This document shows positions 33,498 to 42,711 of a DNA stretch of 44,591 bases, in pieces. The DNA is from an uncultured Sediminibacterium sp. (GTDB lineage Bacteria > Bacteroidota > Bacteroidia > Chitinophagales > Chitinophagaceae). A program made the translations under genes and the position numbers. The notes below the pieces were generated by a model. The model was given only the letters and a program-made list of their open reading frames with translations. It made no database searches and was not told the DNA's origin. The stretch covers positions 1-44,591 of the forward strand of contig CALDSE010000067.1 of the NCBI GenBank assembly GCA_937911175.1, written 5' to 3'. The first letter of the stretch is position 1, and every line of letters begins with the position of its first letter.

Positions 33498-34913
33498 ATG
33501 CAAAAATTAAAGCGGTTTTTAAATGTTATTTTACTTTTTATAAGTATCATAGCTATAAATTTTTTTACTGCGAATTTATTGCAGGCGCAACAATGGACAA
33601 GCTCTGCAGATGGGCTTTTGCAATTTGCTAAAACTACCATTACTAAACTACCCAACGCAAATTCGATACCTGCGAATGCTATCAAAATTAAAGTAGATGC
33701 TGGTAAAACCTTTCAAACCATGGAAGGCTTTGGCTATGGTTTAACAGGGGGTAGTGCTCAGTTAATACATGCCTTACCCAAGGCTCAAAGAGCACAATTA
33801 TTAAAAGAAATTTTTGGTCAGTCTGAAGCAGACCTAGGTGTTTCTTATATTAGAATTAGCATTGGCGCTTCCGATTTAGACGCAGCAGTATTTAGTTATA
33901 GCGATTTACCCAAAGGCGAAACCGATTCTGCATTAACTCATTTTTCTTTATCTCAGGATACCCTTCATCTTATTCCTATTTTAAAAGAAGTATTGGCTAT
34001 TAACCCTTCGCTTAAAATTATGGCCTCTCCTTGGAGTCCTCCAACGTGGATGAAAACAAATGGTATTTCAATGGGCGGGCATTTATTGAAAAAATATTAT
34101 GCTACTTATGCTAACTATTTTGTGAAGTATATCAGCGCCATGGAAGCTAATGGAATTAAGCTTCATTCCATTACTATGCAAAATGAGCCTGAACATGGAG
34201 GTAATAACCCCAGCTTATTAATGGATGCAGTAGAACAAACTGAATTTTTAAGAGATTATTTAGGACCTCAATTAAAAGAAGCTAAAATAAATATTGAAGT
34301 AGTTTTATATGATCATAATGCCGATCATCCTAATTACCCCATTGCTATATTAAATGATGCCAAAGCAAAATCATTTGCAGCCGCTACTGCCTTTCATTTG
34401 TATTTAGGCAAAGAAGAGGCATTATCAGAAGTGCATGCACTTCATCCCGATAAAAAAATATATTTCACCGAACAGTGGACAGGTGCTAAGGGTAGCTTTG
34501 ACGGCGATTTTCTCTGGCACTTAGATCATATAGTTATTGGCACTATTCAAAATTGGAGCTCAGTGGTATTAGAATGGAATTTAGCCAATAATGCAAAATT
34601 TGAACCACATACTCCTTTGGGTTGTACTGAATGTAAGGGAGCCTTCACTATTCAAGACGGTATTATCAATAGAAATGTGAGCTATTATATTATAGGACAA
34701 ATTGCCAAGTTTATTAAGCCCGGTGCCATAAGAACTTTAAGTAGTGTAAGTGATGCGTCCTTAGCCACCACAAGTTTTAATTTAAAAAACGGAAAGAAGG
34801 CTATTATAATTTTAAACAAATCAGTAGCGAAGCAAATTGTATTAGAACAGAATAATCAATATTACACATTCAATATACCTGCCAAAGCAGCCTCCACTAT
34901 TATTTGGCCTTAA
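33498..34913 (+). CDS. Glycoside hydrolase family 30 (glucosylceramidase / beta-1,6-glucanase type)
   Basis: A 471-residue secreted GH30 enzyme. The signal peptide covers about residues 1-30 (NLLQAQ). It has the family start MEGFGYGLTGGSA, SPWSPPTWMKTNG (177-189), the acid/base Glu230 in MQNEPEHGG and the nucleophile Glu325 in YFTEQWTGA, followed by the C-terminal beta-sandwich (KKAIIILNKSV). Bacterial GH30 includes glucosylceramidase and beta-1,6-glucanase (subfamily 3) activities. Its position beside a GH3 and SusCD resembles the beta-1,6-glucan locus of Bacteroides thetaiotaomicron, so a beta-1,6-glucan or beta-glucoside substrate is likely but not proven. Confidence 0.92.
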   Translation: MQKLKRFLNVILLFISIIAINFFTANLLQAQQWTSSADGLLQFAKTTITKLPNANSIPANAIKIKVDAGKTFQTMEGFGYGLTGGSAQLIHALPKAQRAQLLKEIFGQSEADLGVSYIRISIGASDLDAAVFSYSDLPKGETDSALTHFSLSQDTLHLIPILKEVLAINPSLKIMASPWSPPTWMKTNGISMGGHLLKKYYATYANYFVKYISAMEANGIKLHSITMQNEPEHGGNNPSLLMDAVEQTEFLRDYLGPQLKEAKINIEVVLYDHNADHPNYPIAILNDAKAKSFAAATAFHLYLGKEEALSEVHALHPDKKIYFTEQWTGAKGSFDGDFLWHLDHIVIGTIQNWSSVVLEWNLANNAKFEPHTPLGCTECKGAFTIQDGIINRNVSYYIIGQIAKFIKPGAIRTLSSVSDASLATTSFNLKNGKKAIIILNKSVAKQIVLEQNNQYYTFNIPAKAASTIIWP

Positions 34914-34987
34914 AATTACTAATACTAAAATAAGTATCATTACTATAATAACCTAATTAGGGTTTCAACTAAAAATCAAACCATTCT

Positions 34988-37264
34988 ATGAAAAAAGGAA
35001 TTTTATTTTTTACTACGCTACTATTAAGTATGGCAAGTTTTGCTCAAGCCAATAAGGATGCTGCTATGCATTCTTTTGTCAATAAATTACTCGCTAAAAT
35101 GACTTTGGAAGAAAAGTTAGGTCAGTTAAACCTGCCTGCTTCTAGTGATTTTGTTACAGGAGCGGTGAGTAGTTCTGATATTGCACAAAAAGTGAAAGAG
35201 GGTAAAGTAGGGGGCGTATTTAATATTCGTTCTGTAACAAAAATTAAAGAGTTACAAGAGTATGCTGTAAAAAACACAAGATTGCATATTCCTTTATTAT
35301 TTGGAATGGATGTCATTCATGGTTATAAAACAATTTTTCCCATTCCAATAGGTATGTCATCTACCTGGGACATGCCTTTAATTGAAAGATCGGCGCGTAT
35401 TGCGGCTAATGAAGCTAGTTCAGATGGCATTATGTGGACTTTCTCTCCCATGGTGGATTTAACAAGAGACCCTCGTTGGGGAAGAACTTCAGAAGGCAAT
35501 GGTGAAGATGCTTTTTTAAGTTCAGCTATTGCTAAAGCCATGATACATGGTTACCAAGGTGACGACTTATCATTGAATAATACCATTATGTCTTGTGTAA
35601 AGCATTATGCATTATATGGAGCTGCCGAAGGCGGTAGAGATTACAATACCACTGATATGAGTCGTGTAAGAATGTACAATGAGTATTTTCCTCCTTATAA
35701 AGCAGCCGTAGATGCAGGGGTAGGCTCTGTAATGGTTTCTTTTAATGAAATTGATGGAGTGCCAGCATCGGGTAATAAATGGTTAGTGGATGATGTACTT
35801 CGTAAGCAGTGGAAGTTTAATGGATTTGTTGTTTCAGATTATACGGGTATTCCTGAAATGGTGAACCATGGCTTTGGTGATTTTAAAACAGTGAATGAAA
35901 AAGCTTTACAAGCAGGTGTAGATATGGACATGGTGGGAGAGGGCTTTTTAAATTCAATTGGTATTTCTTTAAAAGAAGGGAAAGTTACACTGGCGCAAAT
36001 TAATAAAGCCACAGAGCGTATTTTAATTGCAAAATATCAATTAGGTTTATTTGATGACCCTTATAAATACTGTGATGAGAAAAGATCGGCTGCTGAAGTA
36101 TTTAATGCAGCCAATAGAGCAGAAGCAAGAACCATTGCTTCACAAAGTTTTGTTTTATTAAAAAATGCTAATAATATTTTACCTATTGCCAAAGGTAAAA
36201 CCATTGCGCTTGTTGGTCCTTTAGCCAATGCCAAAGAAAATATGACAGGTACTTGGAGTGTGGGTGCCGATAATTCTAAATCAATTACTTTATTGAAGGG
36301 ATTAACAGATGCCGTAGGTGCGAATGGTAAAGTAAATTATGCAAAGGGCTCCAACTTAGAAGATGATTGGGAATTGGAGAAAAGACTAACTATGTTTGGA
36401 AAAGATATTCCAAGAGATGGCCGTACACCTGAACAATTATTAGAAGAAGCACTTGCAGTGAGTGCGAATGCCGATGTGATTGTAGCTGCCTTGGGTGAAG
36501 GCGCAGAGAGCACTGGAGAGAGTGCATCAATGACTAATTTAGATTTATCTGCTGCACAACAAAAACTCTTAAAGGCTTTAATAGCTACTGGCAAGCCAGT
36601 GGTGCTAGTATTATTCAATGGCCGTCCTTTAACCCTAAGTTGGGAAGACGCCAATGTGCCAGCTATATTAGATGTGTGGTTTGCAGGCTCAGAAGCAGGC
36701 GATGCCATTGCAGATGCTTTATTAGGCAAGGTAAATCCATCGGGTAAGTTAACCATGAGTTTCCCTCAGAATGTAGGACAAATACCTTTGTATTATAATC
36801 ATAAAAATACAGGACGTCCATTAAGCAAGTGGTTTTCTAAGTTTCAATCTAATTATATAGATGTAAGCAATGAGCCATTATACCCTTTTGGGTATGGCTT
36901 AAGTTATACAAACTTTGAGTACAGCGATTTTGCTTTGTCTGCAACACAGTTAAAAGGAAATCAAAAATTAATGGCCACAGTGACTCTTAAAAATACAGGC
37001 GCTGTAACAGGGAAAGAAGTAGTGCAATTATATATTCGTGATATAGTAGGTTCTGCTACAAGACCCGTTCAAGAATTAAAAGGTTTTCAAAAAATTGAAT
37101 TAGCGGCGGGAGAGACGAAGAAGGTAAGTTTTGAAATTACCCCCGAGCTATTGAAATTTTATAACACCGATTTAAAGTATGACTGGGAGTCGGGTGAATT
37201 TAATGTAATGTTAGGGCCAAATTCTAGAGATGTGAAAACGCTAAAAGTAAATTGGACCAAGTAA
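34988..37264 (+). CDS. Glycoside hydrolase family 3 beta-glucosidase (BglX-like)
   Basis: A 758-residue secreted GH3 enzyme with a signal peptide (about 1-21, ending SFAQA). Domain 1 (about 30-355) holds the nucleophile Asp284 in FVVSDYTGIPE and the substrate residues KHYALYGAAEGGRDYN. The GH3 C-terminal domain has ALGEGAESTGESAS (acid/base Glu region), followed by a fibronectin III-like domain (about 660-755). Length matches periplasmic BglX. It would cleave terminal beta-glucose from oligosaccharides released by the GH30. It ends the plus-strand operon; the bidirectional terminator follows. Confidence 0.95.
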   Translation: MKKGILFFTTLLLSMASFAQANKDAAMHSFVNKLLAKMTLEEKLGQLNLPASSDFVTGAVSSSDIAQKVKEGKVGGVFNIRSVTKIKELQEYAVKNTRLHIPLLFGMDVIHGYKTIFPIPIGMSSTWDMPLIERSARIAANEASSDGIMWTFSPMVDLTRDPRWGRTSEGNGEDAFLSSAIAKAMIHGYQGDDLSLNNTIMSCVKHYALYGAAEGGRDYNTTDMSRVRMYNEYFPPYKAAVDAGVGSVMVSFNEIDGVPASGNKWLVDDVLRKQWKFNGFVVSDYTGIPEMVNHGFGDFKTVNEKALQAGVDMDMVGEGFLNSIGISLKEGKVTLAQINKATERILIAKYQLGLFDDPYKYCDEKRSAAEVFNAANRAEARTIASQSFVLLKNANNILPIAKGKTIALVGPLANAKENMTGTWSVGADNSKSITLLKGLTDAVGANGKVNYAKGSNLEDDWELEKRLTMFGKDIPRDGRTPEQLLEEALAVSANADVIVAALGEGAESTGESASMTNLDLSAAQQKLLKALIATGKPVVLVLFNGRPLTLSWEDANVPAILDVWFAGSEAGDAIADALLGKVNPSGKLTMSFPQNVGQIPLYYNHKNTGRPLSKWFSKFQSNYIDVSNEPLYPFGYGLSYTNFEYSDFALSATQLKGNQKLMATVTLKNTGAVTGKEVVQLYIRDIVGSATRPVQELKGFQKIELAAGETKKVSFEITPELLKFYNTDLKYDWESGEFNVMLGPNSRDVKTLKVNWTK

Positions 37265-37286
37265 CTTTTTTTACAACTATGATATT

Positions 37287-37320
37287 AAAAAAAGCACTCC
37301 CTTTTGAGGAGTGCTTTTTT
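37287..37320. terminator. Bidirectional terminator between GH3 and Gfo/Idh genes
   Basis: The stem AAAAAAGCACTCC/GGAGTGCTTTTTT has a 7-nt loop CTTTTGA. The A-run on one side and T-run on the other serve transcripts from both convergent genes. Confidence 0.9.
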
Positions 37321-37326
37321 ATTCAG

Positions 37327-38517
37327 TTAATTTATCACTTGTTCTGTAATCTTTCCAGTGGTCTTATTTTTTAGGATTAGTTTCTTAGTACCGTAGTGAG
37401 TCATTTCTTCTTTAATTAAGTAATGGTCCTTATCATATTCTACTAAATGGCTCTCTTTAGATAAGCCTGTTCTTCCTCTCCAGATATCTAATTTAACCGG
37501 TTCCCATAATTTAGATTTAGCAGAACGGTAAGCAGCATCTAGTACACAGTTCACAATGTAACCATCGTAAAAAGTTTCTTTAGGCGCTTCGCCTTTTTCC
37601 ATGGAGTTAAACATATCCATAAACATATGGTTATACCCTAATTCATTTAATTCATCACCCACTGGGAATAACCAACCACTATTACTTTCAGACTTTTCTG
37701 AAATATAATCTCCGCCTTTTCCTGTAGTAAACATTTCAAATCCAGTTCTTAAAAAACTATTAATCCAAATAGTACCTTCTGTACCCATTACTTCATCGCG
37801 TAAATCTAAGCCTCCTCTGAATGTCCAGCTTACTTCAAACTGTCCAATGGCGCCATTCTCATACTTTACCAGTCCAATGGCATGGTCTTCGGCATCAATA
37901 GGTTTTACTTGTGTATCTGCCCAGCACATAACTTCAATGGGTTTTATATCTTTTCCAATATATGATCTTGAAATTTCAACGCAATGGCAACCAAGGTCTA
38001 ATATACAACCACCACCTGCTTGCTCAATATCCCAGAACCAATCACTATGGGGGCCAGGATGTGTTTCACGAGACTTTGCCCATAAGATTCTTCCTACTGC
38101 ACCTTCTTTTACAGATTGGTTAGCTTTAATGAATTTAGGCGTATATACAAGGTCTTCTAAATAGCCATTGAATATACCCGCTTCTTCCACTGCAATTAAC
38201 ATACGCTTTGCTTCCTCACCATTACGGCCTAATGGTTTAGTAGTCATCACTGCTTTTTTATGTTTGCAACATAACATCACGGCAATCTCATGAATATTAT
38301 TGGGAAGCGCAATACATACCACGTCCACATCGGGGTGGGAGATAGCTGCTTCCATATCGGTAGTCCAATGAGCACAACCATAATCTGCAGCAAACTTGGT
38401 GGCAGATTCTTCACGGCGGGCATAAATACTAACCACCTTGTCTTTACTTCTATAACCTTGCAGGGCATCGGCATAAAAACGTCCAATAAAACCTGCTCCT
38501 AACATTGCAATTCGCAT
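37327..38517 (-). CDS. Gfo/Idh/MocA family oxidoreductase
   Basis: A 396-residue NAD(P)-dependent sugar or inositol dehydrogenase family protein. The N-terminal Rossmann domain starts MRIAMLGAGFIGRFYADAL. The family EKP motif is here TKPLGRN, with the catalytic Lys kept and Glu replaced by Thr. The substrate domain has GGGCILDLGCHCVEISR, carrying the conserved Asp and His. It is cytosolic, with no signal peptide. The MFS transporter gene lies 83 bp upstream on the same strand, so the pair may be one operon working with the convergent GMC-GH30-GH3 genes. The substrate is unknown; 3-keto-sugars and related polyols are typical for such clusters. Confidence 0.9.
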   Translation of the reverse strand: MRIAMLGAGFIGRFYADALQGYRSKDKVVSIYARREESATKFAADYGCAHWTTDMEAAISHPDVDVVCIALPNNIHEIAVMLCCKHKKAVMTTKPLGRNGEEAKRMLIAVEEAGIFNGYLEDLVYTPKFIKANQSVKEGAVGRILWAKSRETHPGPHSDWFWDIEQAGGGCILDLGCHCVEISRSYIGKDIKPIEVMCWADTQVKPIDAEDHAIGLVKYENGAIGQFEVSWTFRGGLDLRDEVMGTEGTIWINSFLRTGFEMFTTGKGGDYISEKSESNSGWLFPVGDELNELGYNHMFMDMFNSMEKGEAPKETFYDGYIVNCVLDAAYRSAKSKLWEPVKLDIWRGRTGLSKESHLVEYDKDHYLIKEEMTHYGTKKLILKNKTTGKITEQVIN

Positions 38518-38600
38518 CTTGAATAAATTTTAGATTTTTATAATTGATTTTTGTTTAAATACGTTTTTGATTTTCCTAGTTTAGTTTATTAATAAAAATA

Positions 38601-39812
38601 TTAGGAAACAACTGCGGTTTCTTTTTTCTCTTTAAAAAATAAAATAAAGGCAATTAATACGGCACCTGCAATAGCTGCTGGTACTAACCATATACTTTGC
38701 CAATTATGTTGGCTAGCAGCACCCACCGCAGTGGCCACTTTATATTGATCTACCACTTGACCACTATATAATGTACCTATATACATACCCACTCCATAAG
38801 TGGCAAAAGTAAATAAGCCCTGAGCAGCGTTCTTAATTTTTTCACCTGCTTTTTTCTCGGTGTACATATAGCCCGTTACAAAAAAGAAATCGTAACAAAT
38901 GCCATGTAAAATAATACCTGCATATAACATCCAGCTTTGTTCCATATTGCCATAAGCGAAAAATATATAACGAAGCAACCAGGCACCAATGCCCAATATC
39001 AACATATTTTTTACACCCACTCTATTAAACATAAAAGGAATGGCTAGAATGAATAAAGCCTCAGACATTTGCCCCATGGTCATTTTACTAGCTGCATTTT
39101 CTAAACCCACTTCGTTTAAAAACGGATTCGCGAATCCATAATAAAATGAAAGAGGAATACAAATTAATATGGCTGATACGAAGAATATAAAAAATGATCT
39201 TGATTTAAATAATACAAAAGCGTCGGTGCCTAGAATAGAACCCACAGTAACTTTTTCTGCCTGTGCTTTAGGCGGTGTATTAGGAAGCGCAAAACTTAAT
39301 AAGCCTAAAAAAGCAGAAACTCCAGCAGCTACATAAAAAGTACCTTCTGTTTTTTCAATACCTAATTGTCCAATCACAATACCAGCTGCTATCCAACCTA
39401 AGGTTCCAAATACGCGTATCCATGGGAATTGTTTTCCAGGGTCGGTCATTTGAGCAAAGGCTACACTATTACTTAATGCAATAGTAGGCATGTATAAAAG
39501 GGCGTAAACTAAAATGACCCAGTAAAAATTTTCATTAGTAGCCTTAGTAGCATAAAAAAGTAAGGCAGCGCCTACAAAATGTAAGACACCCATAATTTTT
39601 TGAGCTGCAAAAAAACGATCGGCAATCATTCCTACAAAAAAGGGACTAAAAATAGTGGCAATAGCCACAGCACTATAAGCAGCTCCAATATCAAGCCCTG
39701 TAGACTTTAAAATTTCACCCATATAAGTGCCCATTGTCACATACCATGCTCCCCAAATATAATATTGCAAGAACATCATGGAGGATAGCATTACGCTAAT
39801 TTTTGTTTTCAT
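38601..39812 (-). CDS. MFS transporter, nucleoside:H+ symporter-like family
   Basis: A 403-residue protein with about 12 membrane segments resembling the nucleoside/H+ symporter family (NupG/XapB type): N-terminal MFLQYYIWGAWYVTMGTYM, then FVGMIADRFFA, DPGKQFPWIRVFGTLGWIAAG and a late HGICYDFFFVTGYMYTEKK. In Bacteroidota many members of this family sit in carbohydrate clusters, and the Gfo/Idh gene beside it suggests that the real substrate here is a sugar or sugar derivative. The upstream gap contains a phased A-tract repeat. No regulator gene is adjacent. Confidence 0.88.
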   Translation of the reverse strand: MKTKISVMLSSMMFLQYYIWGAWYVTMGTYMGEILKSTGLDIGAAYSAVAIATIFSPFFVGMIADRFFAAQKIMGVLHFVGAALLFYATKATNENFYWVILVYALLYMPTIALSNSVAFAQMTDPGKQFPWIRVFGTLGWIAAGIVIGQLGIEKTEGTFYVAAGVSAFLGLLSFALPNTPPKAQAEKVTVGSILGTDAFVLFKSRSFFIFFVSAILICIPLSFYYGFANPFLNEVGLENAASKMTMGQMSEALFILAIPFMFNRVGVKNMLILGIGAWLLRYIFFAYGNMEQSWMLYAGIILHGICYDFFFVTGYMYTEKKAGEKIKNAAQGLFTFATYGVGMYIGTLYSGQVVDQYKVATAVGAASQHNWQSIWLVPAAIAGAVLIAFILFFKEKKETAVVS

Positions 39813-39878
39813 ATATCGAGCTACTTTTAAGCGTATTCAATATACTCAAAAAATTGGAAAATTGCCTTTTAGCGCCCC

Positions 39879-39916
39879 AAAAAATGATGAAAAAATGATG
39901 AAATAATGATGAAAAA
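39879..39916. repeat. Phased A-tract repeat with 11-bp period
   Basis: AAAAAATGATG occurs twice in tandem, followed by AAATAATGATG and AAAAA, an exact 11-bp period. A-tracts phased with the helix bend DNA. It lies between the metZ stop and the MFS start, about 70-100 bp upstream of the MFS gene. Confidence 0.75.
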
Positions 39917-39938
39917 CCAATTAAAAAATAGGCATGCA

Positions 39939-41105
39939 TTAAGCTTCTAAAGCCTGTAGTATATCGGCTACAATATCTTCTTTATGTTCAAGGCCAACAG
40001 ATATTCTTATTAAGCCATCGCTAATACTTACGGCCTCTCGTTCTTGTGGAGAAAGTTTTGAATGCGTGGTACTAGCAGGGTGGGAAGCAATACTTCTGGT
40101 GTCTCCTAAATTAGCAGTAAGCGATAACATTTTAATTTTATTTAAAAATTTGCGGCCTGCTTCAATACCACCTTTAATTTCAAAACAAAAAATGCCTCCT
40201 CCGTTTTTCATTTGCTTTTTGGCAATGGCATAATGAGGGTGCGATATTAAGAAAGGATATTTTACAAAATTAATTTTTGAATGACCTTCTAATTTTTCTG
40301 CAATAAATAAAGCGTTACTGCAATGTCTTTCCATTCTAACTTCTAAAGTTTCTAAGCTTTTACTTAATATCCATGCATTGAAGGGAGAAAGTGAAGGACC
40401 TGTTGCTCGACAGAATAAATACATTTCATGAATTAAGTCCTTGCGACCTACAATGGCACCACCTAAAACGCGACCTTGTCCATCTATCCATTTAGTAGCA
40501 GAATGAATAACGATGTCGGCCCCTAAGTCAATAGGTGTTTGACCAATAGGTGTGGCAAAACAATTGTCGACATTTAAAATAATATTATGTTTTTTAGCAA
40601 TGGCGCTTACCATGGCAATATCTACTACTTCTAATCCAGGATTCGTAGGCGTTTCTAAATAAATCATTTTAGTTTGCGGTGTAATGGCTGCTTCCCACTG
40701 AGCAGCAGTCGCATTGGCGCTCACATAACCATATTCAATACCATACTTAGGTAAATACTTTGAAATAACTGTATGCGTACTTCCAAAAATTGAAGTACAA
40801 GATAAAAGGTGGTCTCCTTTTTTTAATAAGGCCATAAAGGATCCAAAGACTGCACTCATTCCAGTAGCAGTCGCAAAGCCTGCTTCTGCATTTTCTAAAA
40901 TACATAAACGATCTACAAACTCTTGTACATTTGGGTTAGAGAAACGACTATAAATATTTACATCTGTTTCATCTGCAAAAGCAGCGCGCATATCTTCGGC
41001 ATTATCAAAACAAAAACTACTTGTAAGATATAAAGGACTCGCATGTTCCCCTTCAGCCGTTCTTGGAATTTGTGTTCTAATTAATTTTGATTGCGTATGC
41101 TTCAT
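39939..41105 (-). CDS. metZ: Cys/Met-metabolism PLP enzyme, O-acyl-homoserine sulfhydrylase type
   Basis: A 388-residue PLP enzyme of the trans-sulfuration family. Features are YSRFSNPNV (52-60), GFATATGMSAVFG, the PLP aspartate in NVDNCFATP (178-186) and the Schiff-base Lys205 in HSATKWIDGQGRVLGG. The GQGRVLGG motif and the absence of a cystathionine-enzyme signature favour O-succinyl- or O-acetylhomoserine sulfhydrylase, which makes homocysteine directly from sulfide. The neighbouring metX supplies the acyl-homoserine, so an acetylated substrate is likely. Cystathionine gamma-synthase or lyase remains an alternative. It follows the OsmC-like gene on the same strand, with a gap of 47 bp. Confidence 0.85.
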   Translation of the reverse strand: MKHTQSKLIRTQIPRTAEGEHASPLYLTSSFCFDNAEDMRAAFADETDVNIYSRFSNPNVQEFVDRLCILENAEAGFATATGMSAVFGSFMALLKKGDHLLSCTSIFGSTHTVISKYLPKYGIEYGYVSANATAAQWEAAITPQTKMIYLETPTNPGLEVVDIAMVSAIAKKHNIILNVDNCFATPIGQTPIDLGADIVIHSATKWIDGQGRVLGGAIVGRKDLIHEMYLFCRATGPSLSPFNAWILSKSLETLEVRMERHCSNALFIAEKLEGHSKINFVKYPFLISHPHYAIAKKQMKNGGGIFCFEIKGGIEAGRKFLNKIKMLSLTANLGDTRSIASHPASTTHSKLSPQEREAVSISDGLIRISVGLEHKEDIVADILQALEA

Positions 41106-41152
41106 ACAATTATTTTAAAGTCTATTTCTTTGTCAAACTATTTTATTCCAAC

Positions 41153-41572
41153 TTATCCTATCTCCACTTCCCAACTAATAACAGCACCTGCTGCTCTTAG
41201 GGTAGCTGCTACAGAACAATATTTATCAATAGATAAAGCGCAAGCTTTTTCTGCTTTCTCTTTGGTCATGCTGCCTTTGAATTTGAAAATAATATGAACG
41301 GTGGTCCATAAAGCAGGTTCTTTTCCTGTTTCTCTTTCACCATCAATAACCATTTCAAAAAATTCTATGGTTTCTTTTTGCTTGTTTAATATCATCACAA
41401 TGTCTACACCACTACAAGCGCCCAATGCACTCAATAAAGTTTGCATAGGTCTAAGTCCCGTACCATGACCTCCTTGGTCAACGGGAATGTCCAACCGCAT
41501 GTGATTATGGGCTTCATCCACTGCGTTAAAAGCGAATCCATCATTTATTCTTGTAACGGTCATCATAGCCAT
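41153..41572 (-). CDS. OsmC family protein
   Basis: A 139-residue OsmC/Ohr fold protein. It has the typical central PVDQGGHGTGLRPMQTLLSALGACSGVDIVMIL, with the first redox Cys in GACSGVD, and the late CALSIDKYCSVAATLRAAG with the second Cys. This pattern fits the general OsmC/YhfA subgroup rather than classical Ohr. Such proteins reduce organic hydroperoxides or handle sulfur-linked stress; function here is not certain. Several Met codons open the frame, and MTVTRIND starting at 41563 is a likely alternative start. It is divergent from metX and may be co-transcribed with metZ. Confidence 0.88.
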   Translation of the reverse strand: MAMMTVTRINDGFAFNAVDEAHNHMRLDIPVDQGGHGTGLRPMQTLLSALGACSGVDIVMILNKQKETIEFFEMVIDGERETGKEPALWTTVHIIFKFKGSMTKEKAEKACALSIDKYCSVAATLRAAGAVISWEVEIG

Positions 41573-41641
41573 AAAATAATAATTGTTAGTTTATTGAAAT
41601 ATAAATTCCAATGATTATGCAAATGTAATTCAAATAGATAG

Positions 41642-41649
41642 TTACTTTG
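41642..41649 (+). promoter_or_regulatory. Putative -7 element of metX
   Basis: TTACTTTG matches TAnnTTTG at 7 of 8 positions and ends 17 nt before the metX ATG at 41667. That leaves no room for a riboswitch in the leader. Confidence 0.4.
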
Positions 41650-41666
41650 CATTAGAATACGAAAAA

Positions 41667-42689
41667 ATGGAGCCAAAGATCTATAAATATCAAAGTCCTT
41701 TTACCTTAGAATGCGGGGTGAGCCTGCCTAAGCTAACCATTGCCTATCATAGCTATGGGACTTATAGCCCTGGTAAGAAAGTAGCCTGGGTATGCCATGC
41801 GCTTACTGCTAATTCAGATGCGGCCGATTGGTGGAAAGGACTTGTAGGCGAGGGGGCCATTATTAATCCAACAGATTACTTTATTGTTTGTGCAAATATT
41901 ATAGGTTCTTGTTATGGTTCTACGGGGCCATTAAGTGTAGAAACTATTGGTACTAATATTAGTTTTGATAATTTTCCAACGGTCACTATTCGCGACATGG
42001 TGAAGGCGCATATTTTATTAAGAACGCATTTAGGTATCGATTCCATTGATTTATTATTAGGTGGAAGTATGGGTGGCTATCAAGCATTAGAATGGGCCAT
42101 AGCTGAACCCACTGTTATTAAAAAAATGTTCCTTATTGCAACATCCTCCTCAGAAAGTGCATGGGGTGTGGCAGTGCATACTGCACAACGTTTAGCTATT
42201 GAGGCCGATTGTACTTGGAAAGAACCTAGGCCCAATGCTGGTGCAAAGGGATTAAAAGCTGCTAGAGCCATTGGTATGTTAACTTATCGTAATTATGGAA
42301 TTTATCAAGAGAAGCAAACCGACGAGGACCCTGAGAAAATAGATAATTTTAAAGCTTCTTCTTATATCAATTACCAAGGCGATAAATTAGTAAGCAGGTT
42401 TAACGCCTACAGTTATTGGTTATTAACTAAGTCAATGGATAGTCACCATGTAGCGCGTAAAAGAGGTGGTGATTTAATTAAAACTTTAGGCACTATAAAA
42501 ACACCCACTTTTATAATGGGTGTTAATAGCGATATCTTATGTCCCTTAGATGAACAGCGTTTTATGGAACAGCATATGCCCAATGCCACCCTAGTAGCCA
42601 TTGATTCTGTGTATGGCCATGATGGATTTATTATTGAGGCTGTTCAAATTACCGCTCATTTAAATGCATGGTTGGCAAAACAAGTTTAA
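41667..42689 (+). CDS. metX: Homoserine O-acetyltransferase MetX
   Basis: An alpha/beta-hydrolase-fold acyltransferase of 340 residues that acylates homoserine in methionine synthesis. The nucleophile elbow is GGSMGGYQALEWA with Ser134. The Asp and His of the triad lie in CPLDEQRF and YGHDGFIIE near the C-terminus, and the oxyanion region is CHALTANSDAADWW. Acetyl-CoA use is typical for MetX, although some homologues use succinyl-CoA. It pairs with the divergent metZ. A 59-residue membrane protein gene starts 22 bp after its stop. Confidence 0.94.
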   Translation: MEPKIYKYQSPFTLECGVSLPKLTIAYHSYGTYSPGKKVAWVCHALTANSDAADWWKGLVGEGAIINPTDYFIVCANIIGSCYGSTGPLSVETIGTNISFDNFPTVTIRDMVKAHILLRTHLGIDSIDLLLGGSMGGYQALEWAIAEPTVIKKMFLIATSSSESAWGVAVHTAQRLAIEADCTWKEPRPNAGAKGLKAARAIGMLTYRNYGIYQEKQTDEDPEKIDNFKASSYINYQGDKLVSRFNAYSYWLLTKSMDSHHVARKRGGDLIKTLGTIKTPTFIMGVNSDILCPLDEQRFMEQHMPNATLVAIDSVYGHDGFIIEAVQITAHLNAWLAKQV

Positions 42690-42711
42690 CTAACTTCGTA
42701 AAAAGAAACCT

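Noticed and set aside
36337..36756. 139-residue minus-strand frame inside the GH3 gene
   Set aside because: It is the reverse complement of a well-conserved GH3 domain and has low-complexity Ser/Ala/Pro composition.
39879..39916. CRISPR-like short repeats
   Set aside because: The unit is 11 bp and tandem without spacers, so it is a simple phased A-tract repeat.
41573..41666. Possible SAM riboswitch upstream of metX
   Set aside because: The gap is only 94 bp, the -7-like box leaves a 17-nt leader, and no SAM-II or SAM-I core sequence is recognisable.
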